Shown here piece after piece: positions 53,946 through 62,024 of a stretch of 64,000 nt of DNA (its first letter is position 1; each line of letters starts with the position of its first letter). Source of the stretch: Nocardioides sp. GY 10127 (GTDB taxonomy: Bacteria; Actinomycetota; Actinomycetes; Propionibacteriales; Nocardioidaceae). Made by a program: the position numbers and the translations under genes. The notes under the pieces were generated by a model, which was given only the letters and a program-made list of their open reading frames with translations, did no database searches and was not told the origin of the DNA. The stretch covers positions 310,001 through 374,000 of the forward strand of contig NZ_STGL01000001.1 in the NCBI RefSeq assembly GCF_004919085.1, in the 5' to 3' direction.

Positions 53946-56147
53946 GAGCACGTCGAGCACGGCACGGTGCGACCCGACGCCTACCACTGGATGAGCGGGC
54001 GTGGCGACGCCGCCGACCCGCGCTTCCTGGACTACCTGCGCGCTGAGCGCGCCTTCCACGACGATGCGGTCGGGCATCTGGTCCCCCTGAGCTCGTCACT
54101 GCTGGCCGAGATGGTCGCCCGTCTCCCGGAGACGGACACCACGGCGCCGTGGCGCCGTTCGGGTTCTTGGTACTACAGCCGCGTCCTGCCGGGAAGTGAC
54201 TACCCGCAACTCGTCCGCAGAATCCACGCGATCGAAACCGGATCGAAACAGGATTCAGTCGAGCACCACAGAATTGACGACGGAATCCGTCTCGGGCCGA
54301 ACGTCAATCCGGAGATGGCCCCGGAGATGGCACCGGAGGTCGGCTCGGCCGACGGGGCGGCGCCCGAGGAGGTCGTCCTGGACGTCGCGGCGCTGGCCGA
54401 GGGCGTCGACTACCTCGAGCTCGGGGTCACCCTGGTCAGCCCCGACGAACGGCTGCTCGCCTACTCCGTCGACACCGACGGCGACGAGGTCTACGAGCTC
54501 CGCTTCCGGGACCTGACGACCGGCGAGGACCTCGACGAGGTCGTGCCGCGCAGCTACTACGGCGGCGCCTGGTCGGCCGACTCCCGCTGGTTCTTCTACA
54601 CCGTCCACGACGACGCGTACCGGCCGCACCAGGTGTGGCGCCACCGACTCGGCACCCCCGTGGACGAGGACGTCCTCGTGCTCACCGAGCCCGACCAGCG
54701 CTTCGAGCTGCACCTGCGCGCGAGCCGCAGCGGGCGCGCCGTCCTGGTGCTGGCGGAGAGCCGCGACACGGGCGAGTCGTGGTTCCTGGACGCCGAGGAC
54801 CCGACCGCGCCGCCACGCAGCATCGGCGGCCGCCGCCGCGGGGTCGTCTACCGCGCCGAGCACGTCCCGGACGGCACCCCGCACGGCCACCTCCTGGTCG
54901 TGACCGACGACGACGCGCCCGAGCTGCGGCTGGTGCGGGCACCCGTGCCGCCGGCGACCGGGCAGGACCACACGTCCTGGACCCTGGCTCGACCGGAGGA
55001 CCCGAGCGAGCGCCTGGAACGGGTCGACGCGTTCGCCGGCCACCTGGTGCTCTCGCTGCGCAGCGAGCAGGGCCACGTCCTGCGGGTGCTCGCCGCCGAG
55101 GGCCCCCACGCCGACCTGACGGCGCCGGGAACCCTGCTGACCAGCGCGTTCGACGGTGGCTACCTGCGCCTGGGGCGCAACCCGTGGTTCGACGAGCCCG
55201 CCCCACTGGTCGTCGACCAGTCGCGCACCCAGCCGCCGGTCGCCTCGCGCGTCTCCCTCGCCTCCGGCGACCTCACGGAGGTGCACCGCGAGGCCGCGCC
55301 CGGCCACGACCCGCAGGACTACGTCACCGAGCGGCGCACGTTCACCGGGAACGACGGCGTGCCGGTGCCCGCCACCCTCGTGCGCCACCGGGACACGCCC
55401 CTGGACGGTTCCGCTCCCTGCCACCTGTGGGCCTACGGCGCCTACGAGTACACCTTCGAGGCGGAGTGGGACGCCTCCCTGCCGGCCCTCCTGGACCGGG
55501 GCGTCGTCCACGTCCACGCCCACGTGCGCGGCGGCGGCGAGGGCGGCCGGCGGTGGTGGCAGGACGGGCACCTGGCCCACAAGCAGCACACGTTCGACGA
55601 CCTGCTCACCGTCGCCGACGGCCTCGCGGGCGACCTCCCGGGCACGACGCCGCTGGTGGACGGCGCCCGCCTCGCCACCAGGGGCCTCTCCGCCGGCGGC
55701 CTGCTCCAGGGCGCGGTCCTCAGCCGGCGTCCTGAGCGCTGGAGGGCCGTGGTGGCCGAGGTGCCCTTCGTGGACGTGGTCACGACCATGCTGGACGCGT
55801 CGATCCCGCTCACCGTCAACGAGTGGGACGAGTGGGGGGACCCGCACCTGCCGGACCAGCACGCATGGATGCTGGCGTACTCCCCTTACGACAACCTGCC
55901 GCCCGCGGGTCACCGGCCGGACCTGCTGGTCACCGGCGCCCTGCACGACCCGCGCGTGATGGTGCACGAGCCGGCGAAATGGGTGGCCGCCCTGCGCCAC
56001 ACCGACCCGGCGTGGTCGCCCCGCTGCCTGTTCCGCGTCGAGGTCGGCGCCGGGTCGCACGCCGGCCCCTCCGGGCGCGAGGGGGCGCTGGCCTACGAGG
56101 CGGACGTCCACGCGTGGGTGCTCGACCGCCTGGGGGTGACGGCATGA
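53904..56147 (+). CDS. ptrB: Oligopeptidase B (S9 prolyl-oligopeptidase family)
   Basis: A 747-residue cytoplasmic serine peptidase that cuts short peptides after basic residues. The N-terminal part (about 1-430) forms the seven-bladed propeller. The hydrolase domain has Ser596 in GLSAGGLL, Asp682 in GALHDPRV and His719 in GAGSHAGPSGR. Oligopeptidase B markers EVPFVDVVTTMLDASIPLT, EWDEWGDP and HEPAKWVA are present. Residues about 96-147 include a segment with unusually low GC (54221-54310 is 49/90 GC) and a tandem EMAP-EMAP repeat, which looks like an insertion in a propeller loop. The start is GTG. It overlaps the next gene by 4 nt. Confidence 0.95.
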   Translation: MTTPQPPTAPREPHEHVEHGTVRPDAYHWMSGRGDAADPRFLDYLRAERAFHDDAVGHLVPLSSSLLAEMVARLPETDTTAPWRRSGSWYYSRVLPGSDYPQLVRRIHAIETGSKQDSVEHHRIDDGIRLGPNVNPEMAPEMAPEVGSADGAAPEEVVLDVAALAEGVDYLELGVTLVSPDERLLAYSVDTDGDEVYELRFRDLTTGEDLDEVVPRSYYGGAWSADSRWFFYTVHDDAYRPHQVWRHRLGTPVDEDVLVLTEPDQRFELHLRASRSGRAVLVLAESRDTGESWFLDAEDPTAPPRSIGGRRRGVVYRAEHVPDGTPHGHLLVVTDDDAPELRLVRAPVPPATGQDHTSWTLARPEDPSERLERVDAFAGHLVLSLRSEQGHVLRVLAAEGPHADLTAPGTLLTSAFDGGYLRLGRNPWFDEPAPLVVDQSRTQPPVASRVSLASGDLTEVHREAAPGHDPQDYVTERRTFTGNDGVPVPATLVRHRDTPLDGSAPCHLWAYGAYEYTFEAEWDASLPALLDRGVVHVHAHVRGGGEGGRRWWQDGHLAHKQHTFDDLLTVADGLAGDLPGTTPLVDGARLATRGLSAGGLLQGAVLSRRPERWRAVVAEVPFVDVVTTMLDASIPLTVNEWDEWGDPHLPDQHAWMLAYSPYDNLPPAGHRPDLLVTGALHDPRVMVHEPAKWVAALRHTDPAWSPRCLFRVEVGAGSHAGPSGREGALAYEADVHAWVLDRLGVTA

Positions 56148-57529
56148 CCGGGCCGCTCCCCCCTGCCTCGGACCAGCACCTGGCCGCGGAGGTCCTCGCC
56201 CTGGCGCGGGCGCTGATCCGCGTCGACACCTCCAACGCGCCGGAAGCCGCCCTGGGACGCCCTCCGGGCCAGGAGACGCCGGCCGCGGAGCTGCTGGCCG
56301 CCGCGCTCGAGGGCACGGGCGTCGAGGTGCAGCTCGTGGCACGCGAGGACGCCCGGGCCAACCTGGTGGCCAGGCTCCCCGGCAGCGACCCCGACGCACC
56401 GTCCCTGGCCTTCGTCGGGCACAGCGACGTCGTCCCCGCCGATGCCCGGGACTGGACGCACCCGCCCTTCGAGGCGGTAGTGGACGACGACGGCTGGCTG
56501 TGGGGCCGCGGCGCCGTCGACATGAAGAACGAGGTGGCGGCCCGGACGGTGGCGCTGGCGGAGCTCGCGCGCACGGGCTTCCGCCCGCGGGGCGACCTGT
56601 GGCTGGTCGTCGTGGCGGACGAGGAGGACGGCACCGCCGAGGTCGGCATGCGCTGGCTGCTCGAGCAGCGGCCCGACGTGCGGCCGACGTGGGCCGTCAA
56701 CGAGGGGGGCGGCCTCCGCCTTAACCTCACCGACGGCCGCACGGTGCTCACCGTGAGCACCGGGGAGAAGGGCACCTACCCGGTCCGCGTCGTCGCCCGC
56801 GGCGAGGCCGGGCACGCCTCGATGCCCAGCGTGGGGCGCAACGCCGTGGTCATCCTCGGCGAGCTCCTCACGCGCGTGGGCCAGGGCATGCCCGAGCCCC
56901 TCGGGCACCCGGCCCTGGACACGCTCCTCGCCCAGCTCAACGGCGCTCCGGTCGGGCCGGGGCCCGCGGGCCTCGAGGCCGCGGTGCGCAAGGCGTCCCT
57001 GCTCCACCCCGCCCTGGCCGTGGACCTCGCCGCGCTCGTCGGCACCACGATGGCCCCCACGCTCCTGGCCGGCTCGACCAAGCGCAACGTCATGCCGGCC
57101 CGGGCCAGCGTGGAGCTGGACTGCCGGCTCCTGCCCGGGACCACCGAGGCGGACGTCGAGGCCGCCGTCCGTCGCCGCCTCGGCGACGACCTGCCCTACG
57201 ACCTGGAGTGGCCCGAGTCCCTGGTGCCGGGCAGCGTGTCGCCCTGGGAGGGCGACCACGCCACGCCGCTGAGCTCAGCGATGGCCGAGGTCCTCGCCGC
57301 GCGGGGCGAGACCGCGGAGCTGTTGCCCGTCCTCACCACGGGCTTCACCGACTCCGTGTACCTGCGGGCGGCGGGCGACGTGGTCGCCTACGGTTTCACC
57401 CCGCTCGTGGCGACGCCCGCGGAGGTCGTCTCGGCCGGCTTCCACAACGCCGACGAACGGGTCCACGTGGACGACCTGCTGCACGGCGTCCGGTTCCACC
57501 TGGACCTGGCCCGGCGCCTGCTCGGCTGA
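56144..57529 (+). CDS. M20 family metallopeptidase
   Basis: A 461-residue di-zinc peptidase or deacylase. Ligands and catalytic residues are His93 (VGHSDVVP), Asp126 (GAVDMKNEVA), and Glu160/Glu161 (ADEEDGT). The dimerisation domain (about 215-330) is inserted in the usual place, and a C-terminal His lies in GFHNADERV. M20 members release amino acids from dipeptides or N-acyl groups. The ATG overlaps ptrB by 4 nt, so the two enzymes are co-translated and could act in sequence. Specific substrate not assignable. Confidence 0.92.
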   Translation: MTGPLPPASDQHLAAEVLALARALIRVDTSNAPEAALGRPPGQETPAAELLAAALEGTGVEVQLVAREDARANLVARLPGSDPDAPSLAFVGHSDVVPADARDWTHPPFEAVVDDDGWLWGRGAVDMKNEVAARTVALAELARTGFRPRGDLWLVVVADEEDGTAEVGMRWLLEQRPDVRPTWAVNEGGGLRLNLTDGRTVLTVSTGEKGTYPVRVVARGEAGHASMPSVGRNAVVILGELLTRVGQGMPEPLGHPALDTLLAQLNGAPVGPGPAGLEAAVRKASLLHPALAVDLAALVGTTMAPTLLAGSTKRNVMPARASVELDCRLLPGTTEADVEAAVRRRLGDDLPYDLEWPESLVPGSVSPWEGDHATPLSSAMAEVLAARGETAELLPVLTTGFTDSVYLRAAGDVVAYGFTPLVATPAEVVSAGFHNADERVHVDDLLHGVRFHLDLARRLLG

Positions 57530-57552
57530 GCGGACGCCGGGCACGAGCACCG

Positions 57553-58605
57553 TCAGGAGGTCTGGCTGAACAGCCAGTCGCGCAGGGCCTCGATCTTGTA
57601 GGCGGCCTCGAAGGAGGCCATGTGCTCGCTGCTGGTGTCGCCGCCGTCGGCCTCGGCCGCACTGATCACGGTGCCGGCGTCGAAGGTCGCGATGTTGATC
57701 GCCAGGCCCTCGTCGTACATGGACTCGATCGCGGCGTCCTGGTCGTCCTGGGAGTCGGTCGCGTCGAGCGTGGTGGTGGCGTAGGAGATCCCGGCGTCGT
57801 CGAGCATCGACTCGACGTCCGCCTGCCCACCGGAGGCGTTCTCGTCGCCGCCGGCGGCGATGTAGGTGAAGGTGGACGTCTCGAGGCCCGTGAGGTCGCT
57901 GGTCTGCCACTGACCGGAGACGAAGAGCTCGGCGGTGAAGAGGTCGGGGTCCTGACCGGTGAGGTAGAGGAACGTCATGCAGCCCATGGACTGGCCGGTG
58001 GCGTACACCTGCGAGGAGTCGACGCTGTAGTCCTCCTGGACCTGCGCCACCAGGCGCTTCATCGTGTCCACGTAGCTGGTGGTGGTGTAGCTGTCGTGGT
58101 CGTCGATGGTGACGGAGGGGAACTCAGGGACGACAACGATCGAGGCGTGCTTGTCCTGCTCGGTCGAGCTGGCCCAGATGAGGGCGCCGTACTGGTTCAG
58201 GGGCGCCGTCACGTCCTGGCCGACCAGGCTGGAGTCGGCGATGTAGAAGACGACGGGGTAGGTCTGCGACTCGTCGTACCCGTCGGGCAGGAAGAGGTTG
58301 TAGGGCAGCTCGTTGCCGTTCTCGGGGTCCGTGAAGCTCTCCTGCGTGAACGCGTCGGCCACCTCGTCGATGAGCGCCTGCGCGTCGTCGCTGACGGCGC
58401 CCGTGCCACCGCCGCCCATCGCACCGCCGGGGCCACCACTCATGTCGGGGGAGCCGGAGCTGCTGGCGCTGCCGGCACTGCTGGACGAGCCGGTGGAGTC
58501 GTCGCTGCTGCAGGCCGCCAGGCCGAGCAGGAGGACGCCGGAGGTGCCGGCGAGGAAGGATCGGCGGCCGAGGAGGGAACCGGTGGGTCGCTTCGTGTTG
58601 TTCAC
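57553..58605 (-). CDS. Tat-exported lipoprotein esterase (alpha/beta hydrolase, depolymerase-like)
   Basis: A 350-residue exported hydrolase. The leader combines a twin-arginine motif (GRRSFLAG, Arg14-Arg15) with a lipobox (LAAC, Cys32), so it should leave through Tat and be anchored by a lipid. A Ser/Gly-rich linker precedes the catalytic domain. The nucleophile is Ser206 in TGQSMGC; NLFLPDGYDESQTYPVVFYIAD is the usual start of the fold. The family includes polyhydroxyalkanoate depolymerase-like and feruloyl esterase-like enzymes. The start is GTG 58605 with no clear ribosome site. It converges on the M20 gene and is divergent from another esterase gene. Confidence 0.83.
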   Translation of the reverse strand: MNNTKRPTGSLLGRRSFLAGTSGVLLLGLAACSSDDSTGSSSSAGSASSSGSPDMSGGPGGAMGGGGTGAVSDDAQALIDEVADAFTQESFTDPENGNELPYNLFLPDGYDESQTYPVVFYIADSSLVGQDVTAPLNQYGALIWASSTEQDKHASIVVVPEFPSVTIDDHDSYTTTSYVDTMKRLVAQVQEDYSVDSSQVYATGQSMGCMTFLYLTGQDPDLFTAELFVSGQWQTSDLTGLETSTFTYIAAGGDENASGGQADVESMLDDAGISYATTTLDATDSQDDQDAAIESMYDEGLAINIATFDAGTVISAAEADGGDTSSEHMASFEAAYKIEALRDWLFSQTS

Positions 58606-58904
58606 GACGCGAACGTTCAAGCAGACGACTGGGCGAATCCTCCAGGGCTTCTGTGCGTCGACTGTGCGCTGGGCAAAGAGTCCGGCCAGGGGGCTACGAC
58701 GCCTTTCATTCTGCTCAGCGCTAGGCAGATTGGTCGCCCCTGGCAACTATTTGTGCTTCAACTCTTGTAGTCAAGAATTTGTTGTGACTAGCATCACCGC
58801 ACCGGTCGGACCCACTCGGAAACTTGGAGTTCTCGCAGGTCAGCGTGCCTCCTCCGCCGGTTCTCGAGCGCGCCCACGGGCGCCTCTCGTCACCAGGAGC
58901 TGTC
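58606..58904 (+). promoter_or_regulatory. Divergent control region of two exported esterases
   Basis: This 299-bp, relatively AT-rich gap holds a sigma-70-like pair, TTGTAG (58765-58770) and TAGCAT (58789-58794), 18 bp apart. An imperfect 20-bp palindrome AACTCTTGTAGTCAAGAATT (58760-58779) covers the -35. The predicted 5' leader to the ATG at 58905 is about 100 nt. This is one of the few promoters here with a long leader. Confidence 0.55.
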
Positions 58905-60509
58905 ATGTCACTTGTTCAATCCCTGTCCACGAGGAGGGTCGCGGTCACCGCTGCCTGCCTCCTCGGTGCGGCGGCCGCCGTCTCCCCGCTCGTCACGACG
59001 ACGAGCGCGGACGCCGCAGCCTCGTCCACGTCCGCCAAGACCACCCACACGCTGGCGCCGACCGTGCGCCACACCGGCAAGGGCCCGACCGGCTACGTGG
59101 TCACGTTCCGGGTCAAGGCCCCCGACGCGGAGAACGTGAAGATCAAGGGGACCTGGACGTTCGCCAGCGACCTGTCGACGAGCACCGACCAGACCAACTC
59201 CTCGCCCATCAGCGCGGCCACCTGGACCGCCGGCGACTTCCCGCTCCAGTCCCCCAACGGCCCCGGCGAGGCCTGGGCCGTGGCCGACATGACGCTCAAC
59301 CCCGGCAACGGCGTGTGGCGCTACACCGTGCCGCTCCCGTCCGGGACGTTCGACTACCAGTTCTACGTGGACTGCACCGCCGAGGGGACCTCCACCAGCG
59401 GCTGCACGTCCGAGCCCGACCCGGCCAACCCGGCCTACAACACCGACGGTGACACCGTGCTGGGCCACGCGGCGGTGTTCAGCCAGGTCTACGTGCCCTC
59501 CGACTCGCGCTTCGGGACGGAGGACCGCTCCTGGGAGGCCGACGCCGCCGTCTCGAAGCAGGGCTCCCTCGCTGAGGTCGAGATCCCCACCTCCACGGAC
59601 AACATCGCCAGCGGGATCGACTCCACCGCGATCTACACGCCCAAGGGCTACGACCCCGACCGGGCCAAGCCCTACCCGGTGCTCGTGCTCAGCCACGGCG
59701 GCGGCGAGACCGAGATCGCCTGGCCGACCCGAGGCCGGATCCAGCAGATCCTCGACAACCTGATCGCGTCGAAGCAGGTCCAGAAGATGGTCGTCGTCAT
59801 GCCGACGGGCACCAGCCCCAGCGGCGACTACGACTCGGAGATCCTCGACACCGTCCTGCCCTACGTGGCCGACCGCTACAACATCTCCACGGACTCCTCA
59901 GGGATGGCCTTCGCGGGCACCTCCGCGTACGGCACCGCGGCCAACAACTTCCTCTTCACCGACACCACCGCGTTCGGCTACGTCGGCGCCTGGTCCCCCG
60001 CCAACGGGGCTCCCGCCGTCACGGTCACCGGTCAGGGCACGACCCCGGTCGACGACGCCTACTACAACCCCGAGCTCCTCGACGTCCTCGGCATCCACGT
60101 CGCCATCGGCGCCCAGGAGACCGGTGGCAACGCGCCCATGATGACGGCGCAGGCCGAGCGGATCGGCCTGGTCACCGCCGGCGTCCCCTTCACCTGGTTC
60201 ACCGAGGGCGGCGGCCACACCTGGGCCTTCTGGAAGGACACCCTGCGCGACTTCCTGCTCCGGGTCGCCTTCCGCACCACGACGACCTCGGTCACGGCGG
60301 GCGACTCCTCGCAGACCGCGTCGGTCGCGTCCGCCACCACGGAGACCAAGGCGCCCACGGGCACCGTCCAGTTCTACGTCGACGGCAGCCCCGTCGGGAA
60401 CGCCAAGCCGCTCGTCGACGGCACCGCCACGCTGAACCGGGCCGTCAGCGGCACGCTCACCGCCACCTACAGCGGCGACACGCTCTACAACACGAGCACG
60501 TCGAAGTGA
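58905..60509 (+). CDS. Secreted esterase with N-terminal carbohydrate-binding-like and C-terminal Ig-like domains
   Basis: A 534-residue exported protein. A signal peptide (VAVTAACLLGAAAAVSPLV) is followed by an isoamylase/CBM48-like beta domain (about 45-180, with VKIKGTWTF). An esterase D-type hydrolase follows, with SHGGGETE, Ser340 in AGTSAYGTAANNF and His438 in GGGHTWAF, and then a bacterial Ig-like repeat (TGTVQFYVDGSPVGNAK to ATYSGDTLYN). The nucleophile motif is GxSxxG rather than GxSxG. AGGAG lies 5 nt before the ATG. The layout suggests attack on ester-linked groups of polysaccharides. Two strong hairpins follow. Confidence 0.85.
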   Translation: MSLVQSLSTRRVAVTAACLLGAAAAVSPLVTTTSADAAASSTSAKTTHTLAPTVRHTGKGPTGYVVTFRVKAPDAENVKIKGTWTFASDLSTSTDQTNSSPISAATWTAGDFPLQSPNGPGEAWAVADMTLNPGNGVWRYTVPLPSGTFDYQFYVDCTAEGTSTSGCTSEPDPANPAYNTDGDTVLGHAAVFSQVYVPSDSRFGTEDRSWEADAAVSKQGSLAEVEIPTSTDNIASGIDSTAIYTPKGYDPDRAKPYPVLVLSHGGGETEIAWPTRGRIQQILDNLIASKQVQKMVVVMPTGTSPSGDYDSEILDTVLPYVADRYNISTDSSGMAFAGTSAYGTAANNFLFTDTTAFGYVGAWSPANGAPAVTVTGQGTTPVDDAYYNPELLDVLGIHVAIGAQETGGNAPMMTAQAERIGLVTAGVPFTWFTEGGGHTWAFWKDTLRDFLLRVAFRTTTTSVTAGDSSQTASVASATTETKAPTGTVQFYVDGSPVGNAKPLVDGTATLNRAVSGTLTATYSGDTLYNTSTSK

Positions 60510-60514
60510 CCGCA

Positions 60515-60542
60515 CCTCCGGCCGGCACGCGCCGGCCGGAGG
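60515..60542 (+). terminator. First hairpin after the secreted esterase
   Basis: CCTCCGGCCGGC-ACGC-GCCGGCCGGAGG is a perfect 12-bp stem with a 4-nt loop, starting 5 nt after the stop codon. Confidence 0.8.
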
Positions 60543-60553
60543 CCCCCTGAGAG

Positions 60554-60588
60554 CCGCCCGGGACCCGCGCTTCGCGGGGCCCGGGCGG
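60554..60588 (+). terminator. Second hairpin after the secreted esterase
   Basis: CCGCCCGGG-a-CCCGCG, a CTT loop, then CGCGGG-g-CCCGGGCGG form a 15-pair stem with one mismatch, followed by TT. Together with the hairpin at 60515-60542 it forms a tandem terminator. Confidence 0.8.
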
Positions 60589-60644
60589 TTCGCGCGTGGC
60601 AGGGGCACGATGGGCGTCGGGCCCGACTCGTCAGGCGGGGGACC

Positions 60645-61064
60645 TCAGGCCGAGGCCAGGAACGAGAACCGGACCTGCCGGTCCGGGTTGTCGAGGTTGA
60701 GGTCGACCAGGCAGATGCTCTGCCAGGTCCCGAGCGCCAGCCGCCCGCCGATCACCGGCACGCTCGCGTAGGGCGGGACGAGCGCCGGCATGACGTGGGA
60801 GCGACCGTGGCCCCGCGAGCCGTGCCGGTGCAGCCACCGGTCGTCGGCGGGCAGCAGGTCGGCCAGGGCGGCGAGGAGGTCGTCGTCGCTGCCGGCCCCG
60901 GTCTCGAGGATCGCGATGCCCGCGGTCGCGTGCGGGACGAAGACGTGGAGCAGACCGTCCTCCCTGCCGCTGCCGACGCCGGACACGAACGACGCCGCCT
61001 GTCGCGTCAGGTCGAGGACCCGTTCGTCGGACCCGGTGCGCACGTCGATGAGGGTGGACTCCAT
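60645..61064 (-). CDS. YjbQ family protein (UPF0047)
   Basis: A 139-residue protein of the YjbQ family, with the conserved FVPHATAGIAILETG, HRHGSRGHGRSHVMPAL and GTWQSICLVDLN segments. Family members show weak thiamin-phosphate-synthase activity in vitro, but the real role is not settled. GAGCAT (61071-61076) lies 6 nt before the ATG. It is divergent from the GNAT gene. The downstream neighbour converges and is separated by the two hairpins. Confidence 0.92.
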   Translation of the reverse strand: MESTLIDVRTGSDERVLDLTRQAASFVSGVGSGREDGLLHVFVPHATAGIAILETGAGSDDDLLAALADLLPADDRWLHRHGSRGHGRSHVMPALVPPYASVPVIGGRLALGTWQSICLVDLNLDNPDRQVRFSFLASA

Positions 61065-61070
61065 GCCGTC

Positions 61071-61193
61071 ATGCTCCCAGCCCTCCGGGAGCGCCGCGGC
61101 ACCCCGGCGGGCGGGCCGGTACGGACCGTTCGGGCAAAATCCGTGCCCGCGGGGCGAACCAGCCGACACCTGACGTCGACGGCCAGGTATTTT
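61071..61193. promoter_or_regulatory. Divergent leaderless promoters, yjbQ and GNAT genes
   Basis: GAGCAT on the minus strand (61071-61076) and TATTTT on the plus strand (61188-61193), each 6 nt from its ATG. Confidence 0.5.
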
Positions 61194-61199
61194 TCGGCC

Positions 61200-62024
61200 A
61201 TGGAGATCCTCTCCCCCGCCTGGGCCACCGACCTGGCCATGCTCCGGCTCGCCGGCAGCGAGATCGAGGCGCACCCGACGTTCGTCGTCGTGCGCACCCC
61301 AGAGCTGCCCACCTGGCGCTGGGGCAACTTCGTGCTCCTGCGCCGGGTCCCGCTGCGTCGGGACCTGGGTCATGCAGTGGAGCTCTTCCACCGCGAGCTG
61401 CCGGGCTTCGGCCACGTGGCGCTCGGGTTCGACGACCCCGAGGGGGACGCGGGCTCCCTGTCGGGCCTGGCCCACGCGAAGTTCTCGACGACCGCCGACC
61501 TCGTGCTCGTCGCGCAGGGCCTGCTCCCCCACGCGCCGACGTCCAACGCCCGGGTCGAGCGGATCGAGAGCGACGACGCGTGGGCGCACAAGGTCGCCCT
61601 CGACCTGGCCTGCGACGGCGGGGACGGCAGCCAGGTGCACGAGACCCTGGCGACCCGGCGCGCCGGGGTCCAGCGGCGCGTGAGCGAGGCCGGCAACGCC
61701 GCCTGGTTCGGCGCCTGGGAGGGCAACCGGATGCTCGCCAGCACCGGCGTCGTCCGCACGGACGACGGACGGGCCCGGCTGCGCCGCGCCGCCATCCACC
61801 CCGAGGCCCGCGGCCGTGGGCTCGGCGCCCTCCTGGTGGAGGCGGCCGCCGCCCACGCCGCCGCCGAGTACGCCGCCGACACGCTCGTGACGGTGTGCGA
61901 CCCGCACGACGCCATCACCCGGCTCTACCGCCGGCTCGGGTTCACCCTCGCCGGCCACCAGCTCCAGGCCGAGCGGACGGCGCCGCTGGGCACTCCCCGC
62001 GTCAGCTCTCCAGCCACGCGGTGA
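61200..62024 (+). CDS. GNAT family N-acetyltransferase
   Basis: A 274-residue acetyltransferase. The C-terminal GNAT core has the acetyl-CoA loop EARGRGLGALL (near residue 205) and the final beta strand RLYRRLGFTLAGHQ. The N-terminal ~120 residues (WRWGNFVLLRRVPLRRDLGHAVELF) resemble an extended substrate-side domain. The substrate is unknown. The ATG follows TATTTT by 6 nt. Its last 23 nt overlap the end of the converging M3 peptidase gene. Confidence 0.85.
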   Translation: MEILSPAWATDLAMLRLAGSEIEAHPTFVVVRTPELPTWRWGNFVLLRRVPLRRDLGHAVELFHRELPGFGHVALGFDDPEGDAGSLSGLAHAKFSTTADLVLVAQGLLPHAPTSNARVERIESDDAWAHKVALDLACDGGDGSQVHETLATRRAGVQRRVSEAGNAAWFGAWEGNRMLASTGVVRTDDGRARLRRAAIHPEARGRGLGALLVEAAAAHAAAEYAADTLVTVCDPHDAITRLYRRLGFTLAGHQLQAERTAPLGTPRVSSPATR

